Shown piece by piece: positions 8,740 through 19,045 of a DNA stretch of 64,000 nucleotides (the stretch's first letter is position 1; every line of letters starts with the position of its first letter). The DNA is taken from positions 529,001-593,000 of the forward strand of contig NZ_CP102409.1 of NCBI RefSeq assembly GCF_024628725.1, written 5' to 3'. The translations under genes and the position numbers were made by a program. Origin of the DNA: Ruegeria sp. YS9. GTDB taxonomy: Bacteria; Pseudomonadota; Alphaproteobacteria; Rhodobacterales; Rhodobacteraceae. The notes below the pieces were generated by a model that saw only the letters and a program-made list of their open reading frames with translations, had not been told where the DNA came from and did not search any database.

Positions 8740-9125
8740 CGTGTTGCCTGTCTTCTTGATCCCGGTTCGAAATCCGCGCGTTTGCAAGCGTTACTGTATA
8801 TATCCCCGTCACGCTTGCCAAAGGAGGAAATGCTCTTCCGCAAATGTTCCAAGCATTGCGATTTGGCAACAGCATATTGACGGTTTCGCGTCATGTCGCA
8901 CCAAGGCTTGAGAGGGATCGCAAAAGAACCGGTGAACTGGCAAAGGGGCAGGGCCTTCAAACTCCGTTCATATTCAATTTTGGCCAGATTGAAAACATCC
9001 GGAATCAGGCGGTGCGCCAAGAACACGCCGGAACACGATATTGAGCAGGGCGCGCCCGAGTGTTTGAACTGCCTGAAACGCTTCTGTAATCTGACCGCTA
9101 TCGGAAAAACTGGATACAAAACCCT
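8740..9125. other. 386-base divergent intergenic region
   Basis: This gap separates the glycan operon (leftward) from the MscS gene (rightward) and should hold both promoters. I see an inverted repeat at 8784-8818 and an isolated strong Shine-Dalgarno-like run AAAGGAGG near 8820-8827 on the plus strand that leads only into a 16-codon frame. Longer frames on either strand (8844-9044, 8893-9129 plus; 8736-9134 minus) lack protein-like composition and good starts. No tRNA or other known RNA was recognised. Confidence 0.5.
8784..8818. promoter_or_regulatory. Inverted repeat upstream of glycan operon
   Basis: GCAAGCGT at 8784-8791 is exactly repeated in reverse complement as ACGCTTGC at 8811-8818, with a 19-base spacer containing the A/T-rich TACTGTATATAT. 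TTT before and AAA after (one base off) extend the symmetry. It sits 45-80 bases before the start codon of the first operon gene, where an operator would be expected. It could also be a transcript hairpin. Function is not known. Confidence 0.35.
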
Positions 9126-11501
9126 ATGAAACACACCTTTCCGGCCGCAGTATTTCTGGCTTTTTGGGCTTTTGTTCTGGCACTTCCGGTCAGCGTCTCA
9201 GCGCAGTCGTCCTTGATTCCGGGGTATAGCTCGGGCAGTTCGTCTGAAGCCACGCAAGAAAGTGATTTGGCGGCGGCAATTCGCGCGGCCAGTGAAGCCG
9301 GGGCAAGTGTGATCGTCATCGACAGCGCCGGGCAGGTTGTGACAACAGCCGGCAGCACGGATGCGGGCACGGGTGATGCGGCGGGCGATTCGAACAATCC
9401 CATGGGTGAGGGATCGCAGCTGATGAAGGCGCAGGAGCGGTTCTCGAAATTCCGTGAGTCCATGCAGTCCCGGCTCGAGGCGTTGCCGTATTCGGTGTTC
9501 GAAGTGAAGTATGTCCTGCGTCAGACCAGTCCGGACGGTCGCATTCAGACCTATGTGGAAGTTCTGGGCTGGAACATCCTGTTCCTGCTGTTGGGGCGCT
9601 GGCTGTCTATCGAGATTTACGGAAAACGCATCGCGCGCCGCTGGGTTGTTGCGCGGATCAAGGATGAACCGCAGGGCTACCGTGAAAAGATGCCTTTCCT
9701 TCTGTTCCGGTTCCTGATGGGTATCGGAGCGACCATATTTGCCATGCTCATGGCCCTGATCGTCGGATATCTGTTTTTTGGCGAAGCAGACGATATCTCG
9801 ATCCAGTTCACGGTCACGGCGATCTTCACGGCGTTCTTCCTGTCGCGCACGGTGTCCGATCTGTGGCGGATGGTTTTGTCACCCTACCTGAGTCAATACC
9901 GGCTGCCACCGTTCTCGGACCGGGATGCCAAGCGACTGTATCTGTGGGCTTCGGCACTCGCGACCTATGACATCACGGTTGTTCTGTTTTCGACCTGGGT
10001 TGCGGATTTCGGGCTGAACTACAACGTCTACGCCATGGTCTATGGCTGCCTGACAATGGTGGGCGCTTTGGGCAATATTCTGATGATCCTGTTCAATGCC
10101 CGGGCCATTTCAAATGCAATCCGTGGCGGACGAGCGCCGGATCAGGTGTCCTGGTTGTTGCGGTTCGTATCCTTCGGCTGGGCGCCTGCACTGATCGTCT
10201 ATGTCGTGTTCAGCTGGTTCCGTCTGGCGGTTGATCTTGCACTGGAGAACCCCACGCCGCTGCCGCTGATCGCAAGCAGCTATATGATCTTCATGTCCGT
10301 CGTCGTTGCCTATGGTGCAATGAACTACGTGCTGGAGCGGTATTTTGACCGTTCACGCAGGATCAACGAGATAAACGAAGAAACCGCCGCTGCCGAAGCA
10401 GATGCAGAGCCCGTGGAAACGCCCGAGGCAGAACAGCGCAAACAGTATCTTCTGACCTATGAAGATCTGGCCCGCCGGGTGGCTGGAATTCTGGCCTTTG
10501 TGATCGGTGCCTATGCCCTTGTGGTGATTTGGTATCCCGATGCGGACTGGAGCGAGGACCTGCCGATTGCACGCATGCTGGACGTGATGGTCATCATCTT
10601 CATCGGCTATATTCTGTTTCATTTCTTTCGGATCTGGATCGACAGCAAAATAGCGGAAGAAGTCGATGATGGCTCCGAGGCCGAACTGGGCGATGAGGGC
10701 GGAGAAGGCGGCCAAAGCCGTCTGGCGACACTGCTGCCATTGTTCCGCGGCGCTATTCTGGCCGTTGTGGTCGTGACGATCATGCTGATCGTTCTCATGG
10801 AACTTGGTATCAATGTCAGCCCGTTGTTTGCAGGTGCCGGTGTGGTTGGTCTGGCCGTTGGCTTCGGGTCTCAAACACTGGTGCGAGACATCTTTTCAGG
10901 GGCGTTTTTCCTGATGGATGATGCCTTTCGGAAGGGTGAGTACATTGATATCGGAGACGTCAAGGGAACGGTCGAGAAAATCTCGGTCCGGTCCTTCCAA
11001 CTGCGTCACCATCTTGGCGCGCTGAACACGATTCCTTTTGGCGAAATCAAGGTTCTGACGAACTATTCCCGTGACTGGGTGATCATGAAACTGCCGCTGC
11101 GCGTGACCTATGACACCGACGTGGAAAAGGTGCGAAAGCTGATCAAGAAGCTGGGGCAGGAATTGCTGAGCGATCCTGTGATCGGCGAAAACTTCATACA
11201 GCCGCTGAAGTCCCAGGGTGTTATCGAAATGCAGGATTCAGCGATGATCATCCGGGTCAAGTTCATGACCAAACCGGGCGATCAGTGGCTGGTACGCAAG
11301 AGGGTCTATCAGGAGATTCGCGAGCTGTTCGCGCGGGAAGGCATCAAATTCGCGCATCGCGAAGTCACCGTGAGGTTGGCGGATGGCAAAGAGGCCGATG
11401 ACCTGACGCCCAAACAACGTGAGGCCGTGACAGGTGCGGTGCAGGCGGCGATTGATGAGGATTATCTGGACGATATCGGGCCAGGCGGCGATGATCGTTA
11501 G
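9126..11501 (+). CDS. Large MscS-family mechanosensitive channel
   Basis: A 791-residue inner-membrane channel of the small-conductance mechanosensitive family, expected to release solutes on osmotic downshock. A signal peptide ends near residue 26 (VSVSA-QS), followed by a short periplasmic region with a low-complexity G/D/T stretch, then many hydrophobic segments (about ten). The pore helix and beta domain begin near residue 567 with the glycine/alanine-rich AGAGVVGLAVGFGSQ and continue through DIFSGAFFLMDD. Two acidic cytoplasmic linkers (about 415-440 and 520-540) interrupt the membrane part. The protein is much longer than the 286-residue MscS of E. coli and similar in plan to multi-TM relatives such as YbdG/MscK types. 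It stands alone. Confidence 0.88.
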   Translation: MKHTFPAAVFLAFWAFVLALPVSVSAQSSLIPGYSSGSSSEATQESDLAAAIRAASEAGASVIVIDSAGQVVTTAGSTDAGTGDAAGDSNNPMGEGSQLMKAQERFSKFRESMQSRLEALPYSVFEVKYVLRQTSPDGRIQTYVEVLGWNILFLLLGRWLSIEIYGKRIARRWVVARIKDEPQGYREKMPFLLFRFLMGIGATIFAMLMALIVGYLFFGEADDISIQFTVTAIFTAFFLSRTVSDLWRMVLSPYLSQYRLPPFSDRDAKRLYLWASALATYDITVVLFSTWVADFGLNYNVYAMVYGCLTMVGALGNILMILFNARAISNAIRGGRAPDQVSWLLRFVSFGWAPALIVYVVFSWFRLAVDLALENPTPLPLIASSYMIFMSVVVAYGAMNYVLERYFDRSRRINEINEETAAAEADAEPVETPEAEQRKQYLLTYEDLARRVAGILAFVIGAYALVVIWYPDADWSEDLPIARMLDVMVIIFIGYILFHFFRIWIDSKIAEEVDDGSEAELGDEGGEGGQSRLATLLPLFRGAILAVVVVTIMLIVLMELGINVSPLFAGAGVVGLAVGFGSQTLVRDIFSGAFFLMDDAFRKGEYIDIGDVKGTVEKISVRSFQLRHHLGALNTIPFGEIKVLTNYSRDWVIMKLPLRVTYDTDVEKVRKLIKKLGQELLSDPVIGENFIQPLKSQGVIEMQDSAMIIRVKFMTKPGDQWLVRKRVYQEIRELFAREGIKFAHREVTVRLADGKEADDLTPKQREAVTGAVQAAIDEDYLDDIGPGGDDR

Positions 11502-11524
11502 GGGCGCTCCCGTCGCTTTGGACT

Positions 11525-11580
11525 GCGTCTCTGACGAGACGCCACCCAAAGCCTTGGGCCCGGCCGCGCGTCCCGCGCGG
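11525..11580. terminator. Hairpin cluster in convergent gap
   Basis: Between the MscS stop and the CoA-transferase stop lie three back-to-back hairpins: GCGTCTC/GAGACGC (11525-11542, loop TGAC), CCCAA/TTGGG (about 11545-11558) and CCGCGCG/CGCGCGG (11564-11580, loop TCC). None is followed by a T run, so they are not classical intrinsic terminators, but their placement between two converging genes suggests bidirectional termination or RNA 3'-end protection. Confidence 0.45.
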
Positions 11581-11587
11581 CGGATGG

Positions 11588-12943
11588 TCAGTTGGCGGTG
11601 AAGGGCCAGACAGGGTCCGAAGCGCCCAGTTTCGACGCAGGCAAATCCCAACGCATCGTCGCTTCGCCGACCCTCAGCGCAGGGTTGAGGCGATGGCCCG
11701 GCCCCCAGCCGGAAGTCTCTGTCGCCGTGCCGTAATCTGTTGTTGCCGGGCTGATGGGCGCGGTTTCTGCTTCGTCCTTGCCGAGCACGGCCAGAAGTTC
11801 GGCGGTACGCGCCAGAGAGAGATGTGCGTGCATGATGGAATTGCCCGATGCGGCCTCGGCCAGCGCGGACAGGACGGCAGCAGCCATCAGGTAGCCCGTT
11901 GCGTGGTCCAGAGCCTGAACCGGCAACGGGGTCGGCTTGTCCGCGTTCGCCCAACCCATCCCGGCATGGGCGATACCCGCGCTCATCTGGACAAGGCTGT
12001 CAAACCCGCGCCGGGTCGACCATGGACCTTGCCAACCATAGGCATCCAGCGTGACTTCGATCCGGTTCGGAGCCAGCTCGTCACGTTTGGCCCGTGTCAA
12101 TCCCAGTGCATCCAGCGCGCCGGGCCGATACCCGTGTACGAACACATCGGCCTGAGACAACAGCCCGTGCAGACGTTCAAGGCCGGTTTCGGATTTCAGG
12201 TCAAGATAGGCGCAGTGTTTCCCCAGCGAGATGTCAGGGATCACCCCCGGTTCATCCCAGCCAGGTGGGTCGATGCGCAGAACTTCGGCCCCAAAACCGG
12301 CCAACGTACGCGTTGAAACCGGACCGGCCAGAACACGTGTCAGATCAAGCACCCGCAACCCTGCCAGAGGCCGATCAGGGGTTGCCTGAGGTCTGTCGCG
12401 CAAATTGACATAGCGCGGTCCCTGCCATCCGATCAATGGGTCGCGCGACACGGCGCGGCCTTGCGGATGATCAAGCCATTCCACTCGGCTGCGCATGGCA
12501 GCGGCCACCCCACCTTCGGCAACAACCGCCGTTTCCAGATCCGATATTGCCCAAGACCTGACGGCTTTTACCACGGCTTCACGCTCTGGCCGGGTACCAA
12601 GGACTTTCAACGCGGCAGAGCGATGGCGGGGCAGGTTTGTGTGCAGCCTGATCCAGCCATCCGCGGCTTTGTAATCGCCCGCGACCGGGTCCCACAAACT
12701 GGGCATGTCCCAACCATCCGGCTTGAAGGAATAGCCGAACCACAGAGATGCCAGCCGGTGATCGATTGTGACCTCAGGTGTCTTCGGAGACAGGTTGAGA
12801 GCCTGGATCAACCGGGCCATTTCCCGCCCCACGGCTGCGAAACTGGCGGTGGCCAGTTCGGAAACGGCGAAGGCGCTTGGCAGAACACCGGCACCGACCC
12901 TGTGATAGCTGTCAGCAGCGGGAAGCGTGGCCAGAAGACTCAT
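11588..12943 (-). CDS. CaiB/BaiF (family III) CoA-transferase
   Basis: A 451-residue CoA-transferase-like protein. The family core begins about residue 194 (AGLRVLDLTRVLAGPVSTR then GFGAEVLRID) and continues to GFDSLVQMSAG, which carries the Asp that forms the covalent intermediate in Frc/CaiB enzymes. About 190 extra N-terminal residues look like a second, weaker half, as in two-domain members. It starts four bases inside the end of the permease gene, so it is the distal gene of the ABC importer operon. Inference: it activates to a CoA thioester whatever carboxylate the importer brings in. Confidence 0.8.
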   Translation of the reverse strand: MSLLATLPAADSYHRVGAGVLPSAFAVSELATASFAAVGREMARLIQALNLSPKTPEVTIDHRLASLWFGYSFKPDGWDMPSLWDPVAGDYKAADGWIRLHTNLPRHRSAALKVLGTRPEREAVVKAVRSWAISDLETAVVAEGGVAAAMRSRVEWLDHPQGRAVSRDPLIGWQGPRYVNLRDRPQATPDRPLAGLRVLDLTRVLAGPVSTRTLAGFGAEVLRIDPPGWDEPGVIPDISLGKHCAYLDLKSETGLERLHGLLSQADVFVHGYRPGALDALGLTRAKRDELAPNRIEVTLDAYGWQGPWSTRRGFDSLVQMSAGIAHAGMGWANADKPTPLPVQALDHATGYLMAAAVLSALAEAASGNSIMHAHLSLARTAELLAVLGKDEAETAPISPATTDYGTATETSGWGPGHRLNPALRVGEATMRWDLPASKLGASDPVWPFTAN

Positions 12944-14094
12944 TGCTGATAGGGGTCGAGACTGTCGCGCAGCCCGTCACCAAGGAAGTTGAACGCCAAC
13001 ACCACGACAATGATCGGCAGCATCGGGATTGCCGTCCAGGGATAGATCTCGATCGAAGCGAGGTTCTGCGCGTCATTCAGCATCACGCCCCAACTGACCG
13101 CAGGTGCGCGCAGGCCGAGGCCAAGAAAGCTGAGCGCCGTTTCCCCCAGAATCATGGCCGGGATCGACAATGTGGCCGATGCAATCAGGTGCGACATGAA
13201 GTTGGGCAGCAGGTGCTTGCGGATCACACGGCCCGAACTTGCGCCCATCATCTCGGCGGCTCTGACGTATTCCTCTTCCCGCAAAGACAGGAATTTCGCG
13301 CGAACCGAGCGCGCCAGGCCCGGCCAGTCAAGGATGCCCAGAATGATCGAAATGATGAAGAACACCGCGACCGGGCTCCAGTTCGAAGGCACGGCGGCAG
13401 AAAGGGCCAGCCACAGCGGCAGTTCCGGCAACGAACGCAGGATTTCGATGACACGGTTGATGGTCCAGTCGATACGCCCGCCGAAATAGCCGGCCATCGA
13501 ACCGAACAGGATGCCAAGAAAGAAGGACACCGAGATACCGATCAGACCCACCGTCAGAGACAACTGCGCGCCATAGAGAATACGGCTGAAGATGTCTCGG
13601 CCCAGCCGGTCGGATCCCCACAGGAACAGCGTGGTTCCTTCCGGCGGGCAGAACAGGTGTGTGTCGGACGGTATGAAACCGGCCAGCTTGTATTCAGAGC
13701 CTTCGCAGAAGAACCGGATCGGGCGCGGGTCTTCCGTGTCGGGGACGAACTTCCATTGGAAGGTTTCAAGGTCCGCTTCGGCGACGATCGGGTAAACGTG
13801 GGGGCCGATGAACTCACCCTCGTGAAACCAGTTTACCGATTGTGGCGGCGCGTACAGGTGCTCTCCGTTTCGGTCATTTGGCCCGTAAGGCGCAACAAAC
13901 CCCGCAAAGGGCAGCATAAGATAACAAAACAGCAGGAAGATACCCGAGATCAGGCCCAGCTTGTGGGTTTTGAACTTGCGCCAGACCAGAACCCAGTTGG
14001 GGGCATCCAGATCGGCGCGTTCCAGTTGCTGAATCGAGGCCTGCGGATCAAACGGCGCATCATCGACGTAGCGGTTGTCAGGACGGTTAGTCAT
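12940..14094 (-). CDS. ABC transporter permease, DppC/OppC type
   Basis: A 384-residue inner-membrane permease of the peptide/nickel/opine importer class. The EAA loop is at EYVRAAEMMGASSGRVIRK, and an OppC-like N-terminal segment precedes the first membrane helix. A long periplasmic insert of roughly 100 residues between the first helix and the remaining five is present, as seen in a subset of these permeases. Overlaps both neighbours by four bases, pairing with the DppB-type permease upstream. Confidence 0.88.
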   Translation of the reverse strand: MTNRPDNRYVDDAPFDPQASIQQLERADLDAPNWVLVWRKFKTHKLGLISGIFLLFCYLMLPFAGFVAPYGPNDRNGEHLYAPPQSVNWFHEGEFIGPHVYPIVAEADLETFQWKFVPDTEDPRPIRFFCEGSEYKLAGFIPSDTHLFCPPEGTTLFLWGSDRLGRDIFSRILYGAQLSLTVGLIGISVSFFLGILFGSMAGYFGGRIDWTINRVIEILRSLPELPLWLALSAAVPSNWSPVAVFFIISIILGILDWPGLARSVRAKFLSLREEEYVRAAEMMGASSGRVIRKHLLPNFMSHLIASATLSIPAMILGETALSFLGLGLRAPAVSWGVMLNDAQNLASIEIYPWTAIPMLPIIVVVLAFNFLGDGLRDSLDPYQQ

Positions 14095-15119
14095 GCTTCG
14101 CGCCCCTCATACCGAATGCGCGGATCCAGCATCACCAGCAGGATATCCGAAATCATCGTGCCGATCAGCGTCAGCAGGGCGACGAACATCAGGATGAACG
14201 CTGACAGGAACTGATCCTGCGTCTTCAAAGCAGTCAGCAATGTAGGGCCGATGGTTTGCAACCCCAGAACGACCGATACCAGAACCGAGCCGGACACCAT
14301 CGATGGCAGCAGGTTGCCGATATCGGCGACAAAGGGGTTGAAGGCCACCCGCAGCGGATACTTGGTCAGCATCCGTGACGGGGCCATGCCCTTCGCGATG
14401 GCGGTTTCCACATAGGGCTTGCCCAACTCGTCCAGCATGTTCGCGCGCAGACGCTGCATCATCGCCGACGCGCCTGAAGTGCCGATGACGAAGGTCGGTA
14501 CGATCAGGTGGATGAGGATGGATTTCAGTTTCTCCCAACTCATCGGCTGGCCTTCGAAACTTGGATCCATCAAGCCCCCGATCGGCAGGTTGAAATACTG
14601 GTGGCCGTAGTAGAACAGGATCAGCGCCAGCAAAAAGTTCGGCGTTGCCAGCCCCAGATACCCCACGAAGGCCGAGGTATAATCGATCCATGTCCGGGAC
14701 CGCGCGGCGGCGATAACGCCCAATGGTAGTGCCACGGCATAGACAAACAGGATCGCAGCCAGATTGACCACAACCGTCAACCAAAGCGTGTCACCGACGA
14801 TTTCGGAAACGGGGCGGTCGAATTCAAAAGACCAGCCATAATTGCCCTGGATCAACCCCGAAAACCCGTGCGGTCCGGGCCAGAAACCCATCCAGATCAG
14901 GTATTGTTCCCACATGGGGCGATCCAACGCATATTCAGCGCGCAGGAACTCTGCCTTTGCGACACCCGCCGACTGGCCCGAGGCCTGAAGTTCGGCGATC
15001 TGGTTGCTCAGATAGTCGCCGGGCGGAAGGTTGATGATTACGAAAACCAGAACCGAGACCACCAACAAAGTCAGCAGCATCGTGAAAAAGCGATACACCA
15101 CGTAGCGCAGCATGATCAT
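14091..15119 (-). CDS. ABC transporter permease, DppB/OppB type
   Basis: A 342-residue permease with six predicted membrane helices. The N-terminus YVVYRFFTMLLTLLVVSV is the conserved first helix of OppB-type subunits, and the EAA-like cytoplasmic loop reads YVETAIAKGMAPSRMLTKY. It forms the translocation pore with the product of the next gene. An alternative ATG two codons in (15113) is possible. It follows the binding-protein gene by 14 bases. Confidence 0.88.
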   Translation of the reverse strand: MIMLRYVVYRFFTMLLTLLVVSVLVFVIINLPPGDYLSNQIAELQASGQSAGVAKAEFLRAEYALDRPMWEQYLIWMGFWPGPHGFSGLIQGNYGWSFEFDRPVSEIVGDTLWLTVVVNLAAILFVYAVALPLGVIAAARSRTWIDYTSAFVGYLGLATPNFLLALILFYYGHQYFNLPIGGLMDPSFEGQPMSWEKLKSILIHLIVPTFVIGTSGASAMMQRLRANMLDELGKPYVETAIAKGMAPSRMLTKYPLRVAFNPFVADIGNLLPSMVSGSVLVSVVLGLQTIGPTLLTALKTQDQFLSAFILMFVALLTLIGTMISDILLVMLDPRIRYEGREA

Positions 15120-15133
15120 TTAGCTGCTCCTGC

Positions 15134-17047
15134 TCAGTCGGCGAAAAAGAATTCGTCCGGCCGGTGAATGCCGAAATGTGCACCGGGTTCCCAGGCCCAC
15201 ATAGCTTGTTCCGGAACATTGCGCAGACGGTTTGACACCACAATGGGCTGGGGAGCGCCGTTCAGGATGCCTATGGCATAGACCTGATCGGCGTGGATGT
15301 TCAACATTTCGCTCCAGACAGCTGCGCGTTCTTCATCGGTCGTGGCGATTTGCCATTCATGCGCCAATTCCATCAGGCGCTGCGCCTCTGGCATGTCGGG
15401 GGCCTCACCCGCTTCGCCACCGGTCTGGTAGTATTGCCCCCATTTTGGCCAGGCCAGGAACACCTGGTCAGTCGGGGCCAGATAAGCCGGGGAGGTGTGC
15501 GCCTGCGGAATCCCGTCATCCCAACCGTACCAGACGGACGCCATTGAGTTGCCCGCGAACACGCGGTTGCGCAGGATGTCCCTGTCCAGCGGGCGCATGA
15601 CCAGTTTGACCCCAATATCGCGCCAGGTGTCGGTTACGATCTGAAGGGCGTTTTCGACCTCCTGCCGCTCGCCTGCGGTTTCGATCACCAGCTCCATCGG
15701 ACGGCCGTCAGGCAACAGGCGAATGCCGTTTTTGTCGCGCTGATCCAGACCAGCCTCATCCAAAAGCGCATTGGCCTGATCGATATCGTATTGCGCCCAG
15801 GCCGCGGCGTTTTCTTCACTGTAGAAGGGCGAGGCGGGAAGAACCGAGTTCGCGGCAGGGTGTGCGAGTTTGAAATATAGGGCCTGATTGATGGTCTGCC
15901 GGTCGATGGCCAGCGACAAGGCGCGCCGCACGCGAACGTCCCTCAGTACATCGCGCCAGACGTCATCAGAGAAGTTCAGGTTCGGGTAGATCGCGATCTG
16001 CGAGGCCACGCCGGTTTTCCACAGCAGCGTTTTGTATCCGCCTTGTGCTTCGCCTTTCTTCAGGATCGACGCGTCTCGGAAGGCAAGGCCACGGCCTTGC
16101 AGATCGCTTTCACCGGCGTTGGTCTTGGCGGCAACAAGACCGGGGGCGACGATCTCCATCTCGACCACGTCAATATAGGGAAGCTGCACCCCCTTGCTGT
16201 CGATGCGGTGATAATAGGGGTTGCGCACAAAGTTGTGACGGATTTTCTTGCCCGAGCTGGCGTTCAGCCACGGCTGCAACGTGGGAAGTTCGTGGTTGTC
16301 GAATTTGTAAAGATTATCCAGCTTGTTGTGCAGCGCCGCCCAACTTTTGACCCGGGCATCTTCAACCTGAAAGGCAAGCTCTTCCGCGTCCGCGTATTTC
16401 TCGTGATACTGTTTCAGAAACGCGGCCGGCCGGTAAATAAACGGTGGTCGTGCTTGTGCCAGAGATTGCAGGAAGTCCGGGTTGGGGTCATCCCATTCGA
16501 AGATCACTGTGGTCTCGTCAGGAAACGTGACCTTGGGGGCTTTGCCTTCGACGATCAGAAAATCAGGTGGGCCAGACGGGCTGAGCAACTCGTTGTTGGC
16601 GACGTCCTCCCACCAATAGCGGAAGTCTTCCGAGGTAAAGGGTGAGCCGTCCGACCACTTGTGCCCTTCACGCAGTTTCAGGGTGAATTTGCGATTGCCC
16701 TCGTTTTCATACGAGGCCAGCAGGTCGGGTACCAGTTCGTAATCCTGGTTGAACCCGACCAGCCTTGCATAACCATAGACAACCATCTGCCGGATATCTT
16801 TGGATCGCGTGACCATGGTGCGCAGAGTACCGCCCGGTTTCCCGAATTCTCTTCCTTTTGCGGCCAGATCCACGATCAGAGGGTCCTTGGGCAAACGCTC
16901 CTGCACCGGCGGAAGATTGCCGCTTTCAACCTCGGCGCTCCAGAAGGCGCTTTCCTGAGGTGTCGGGATTGTCTCTGCCGCCGCGGACAGGGTCCCGGAA
17001 AACGCCAGCATTGCAGCCAGCAGCAGAGGGCGAATGGTATCAAACAT
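15134..17047 (-). CDS. ABC transporter substrate-binding protein, solute-binding family 5
   Basis: A 637-residue periplasmic binding protein of the DppA/OppA family. A signal peptide is clear (hydrophobic LLLAAMLAFSGTLSAAA, cleavage near 24). Family-5 features include FTLKLREGHKWSDGSPFTSEDF and RVRRALSLAIDRQTINQ. At 637 residues it is longer than typical DppA (about 535), as in binding proteins of the YejA type that handle larger peptides or modified solutes. It overlaps the ATPase gene by eight bases. Ligand cannot be read from sequence. Confidence 0.88.
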   Translation of the reverse strand: MFDTIRPLLLAAMLAFSGTLSAAAETIPTPQESAFWSAEVESGNLPPVQERLPKDPLIVDLAAKGREFGKPGGTLRTMVTRSKDIRQMVVYGYARLVGFNQDYELVPDLLASYENEGNRKFTLKLREGHKWSDGSPFTSEDFRYWWEDVANNELLSPSGPPDFLIVEGKAPKVTFPDETTVIFEWDDPNPDFLQSLAQARPPFIYRPAAFLKQYHEKYADAEELAFQVEDARVKSWAALHNKLDNLYKFDNHELPTLQPWLNASSGKKIRHNFVRNPYYHRIDSKGVQLPYIDVVEMEIVAPGLVAAKTNAGESDLQGRGLAFRDASILKKGEAQGGYKTLLWKTGVASQIAIYPNLNFSDDVWRDVLRDVRVRRALSLAIDRQTINQALYFKLAHPAANSVLPASPFYSEENAAAWAQYDIDQANALLDEAGLDQRDKNGIRLLPDGRPMELVIETAGERQEVENALQIVTDTWRDIGVKLVMRPLDRDILRNRVFAGNSMASVWYGWDDGIPQAHTSPAYLAPTDQVFLAWPKWGQYYQTGGEAGEAPDMPEAQRLMELAHEWQIATTDEERAAVWSEMLNIHADQVYAIGILNGAPQPIVVSNRLRNVPEQAMWAWEPGAHFGIHRPDEFFFAD

Positions 17048-18812
17048 GGCAACGTACCTTATGGCCCGGTTCCAATTCCACCAATGAGGGTATCACGGTG
17101 TCCGAGAAACGAAAGGCTTCATCCCAACTGTCCGGCGCGCCGGCACCCTGAGAAACCAATTGCAGGTCAATCGGGCGATTGATGTCGGGTTCGGGTTGAG
17201 CGGCAATCAGCGCCTTGGTGTATGGGTGGCGCGGATTGTAGAAAAGAGTTTCAGGCGGTGCCTGTTCGACGATCAGACCCCGCCGCATGACGGCAACTTC
17301 GTCAGCGATCCGTGCGACAACGGCCAGATCATGTGAGATGAACAGGTAGGACAGATTCAGGCTGTCCTGCAGGTTTTCCAGCAAGGTCAGGATTTGTTCC
17401 TGAACAGATACATCCAATGCCGAGGTGGGTTCGTCGCACACGATCAACTGCGGGTCCAGCATCATGGCGCGGGCCACGGAAAGGCGCTGTCGTTGCCCGC
17501 CGGAAAACGCGTGCGGATAGCGTTTGAGCATATCACCCGTCAGGCCGACGCGCTGCAACATCTCGGCGGCTTTGTCGCGCTGTTCGGCTGTTGTGCCGAT
17601 GCGGTGGATTTCCAGTGGTTCGGTCATGGCGTCCTGGATGCGCATCCGGGGGCTGAGCGAACTATAGGGGTCCTGAAACACCATCTGCGCCTTGCGCTGA
17701 AACGCCGTGCGCTGGGCTCGGGTCATGTTGTGCACCGTGATCGGGTCGGCATCGGGGGCGGTACGAAACAGGACTTCACCACCGGGGTCGGGCAATTCAG
17801 CCCCCAACGCGATGCGGGCCGCCGTCGTCTTTCCCGATCCGCTTTCACCGACAATTGCCAAAGTCTTGCCGCGCGCCAGATTCAGGTCGACTCCACGGCA
17901 GGCATAGATTGCTTTGTCGGACTGCCAGCCTTTGCTGGATCGCATGGTGTAGGTCTTGGACACATCCTTCATCTGAAGGATCAGATCCGTGTCGGGCATC
18001 GGTATGCCCACCGCATCCTGATCCGGTATTTCCGGCGCGGCATCAAACAGCTGCTTGGTATACGGGTGTGCGGGCGCGGTCAGGATCGGGGCGGCGGGGC
18101 CGGCCTCCATGATACGTCCCTTGTGCATGACGACGACCTGCTCGGCCATGTTGGCGACGACACCCAGATCATGAGTCACCAGAATGAGCGCCATGCCAGT
18201 TTCGCGCTGCAATTCCTTGATCAGGCCAAGAACCTGCGCCTGGGTGGTCACGTCCAGAGCGGTGGTTGGCTCATCCGCGATCAGCAATTCGGGTTTGGAC
18301 ACCATGGCCATGGCGATCATGGCACGTTGGCGCATACCGCCGGACAACTCGAAAGGGTACGAGTCATAGGCCCGTTGTGGATCTGGGAAACCGACGCGTT
18401 CGAACTGCGTCAGGACCTTTTTGCGTGCCGCGGACTCGGACAGCCCGCGATGCAGCCACAAAACCTCGCTGACCTGATTGCCGATCTTGTGCAGCGGGGA
18501 CAGCGATCTCATGGGCTCCTGAAAGATCATTGAAACCCGATTGCCGCGGATGTCGCGCAACGCACGTTCGGACACTGTGGTGAGCTCGCACATGCCCTTG
18601 GAATCGTTCAGGGTAATCGTTCCGCTTCGAATCTGCGCCGTGCGGGGCAGAATGCGCAAGGCGGCGCGGCAGGTGATTGTTTTCCCCGATCCCGATTCAC
18701 CGACCAGGGCCAGCGTCTGTCCCGCTTCGACATCGAAGTTCACATTCGTGACCACGGAATTGCCCGTACCAAAGCCGATACTGAGGTCTCTTACGGACAA
18801 CAACGCGCTCAT
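17040..18812 (-). CDS. ABC transporter ATP-binding protein with two fused ATPase domains
   Basis: A 590-residue dual ATPase (DppD-DppF fusion, like YejF or GsiA). The first domain has [11 protein letters not shown], signature LSGGMRQRA and Walker [13 protein letters not shown]; the second has [23 protein letters not shown] after SGGQRQR, and [12 protein letters not shown]. All catalytic motifs look intact. Each domain ends with an oligopeptide-importer C-terminal extension ([21 protein letters not shown]). It is first in the operon ATPase, binding protein, two permeases, CoA-transferase. Confidence 0.9.
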   Translation of the reverse strand: MSALLSVRDLSIGFGTGNSVVTNVNFDVEAGQTLALVGESGSGKTITCRAALRILPRTAQIRSGTITLNDSKGMCELTTVSERALRDIRGNRVSMIFQEPMRSLSPLHKIGNQVSEVLWLHRGLSESAARKKVLTQFERVGFPDPQRAYDSYPFELSGGMRQRAMIAMAMVSKPELLIADEPTTALDVTTQAQVLGLIKELQRETGMALILVTHDLGVVANMAEQVVVMHKGRIMEAGPAAPILTAPAHPYTKQLFDAAPEIPDQDAVGIPMPDTDLILQMKDVSKTYTMRSSKGWQSDKAIYACRGVDLNLARGKTLAIVGESGSGKTTAARIALGAELPDPGGEVLFRTAPDADPITVHNMTRAQRTAFQRKAQMVFQDPYSSLSPRMRIQDAMTEPLEIHRIGTTAEQRDKAAEMLQRVGLTGDMLKRYPHAFSGGQRQRLSVARAMMLDPQLIVCDEPTSALDVSVQEQILTLLENLQDSLNLSYLFISHDLAVVARIADEVAVMRRGLIVEQAPPETLFYNPRHPYTKALIAAQPEPDINRPIDLQLVSQGAGAPDSWDEAFRFSDTVIPSLVELEPGHKVRCHV

Positions 18813-19045
18813 GCGGGTTTTCCACCCGTTTGACCGTTCGATGACATCGGTTACTTCAACTCCCCGTGATTTTTTGTTCAGTGTCGCGCGGTTCCGCCCG
18901 TCTAGTCAAACCCGTTCTTGGGCCGAAATGTCGCGAAATCGTGAAACTATGGGCTTCGTCGCTACACAAAGTCTTGAGATTTTGTCATCAAGGGCGGCAT
19001 CGGGCGCATTTATGCTCTCGATTGGTATCAAGGAGATATTTTCCG

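Noticed and set aside
8830..8880. 16-codon frame behind AAAGGAGG
   Set aside because: Ribosome-site spacing is too short and the peptide is tiny; kept only as a note on the intergenic region.
12877..14214. A 445-codon plus-strand frame
   Set aside because: It is antisense to the permease gene and has the R/Q/H/D-rich composition typical of shadow frames.
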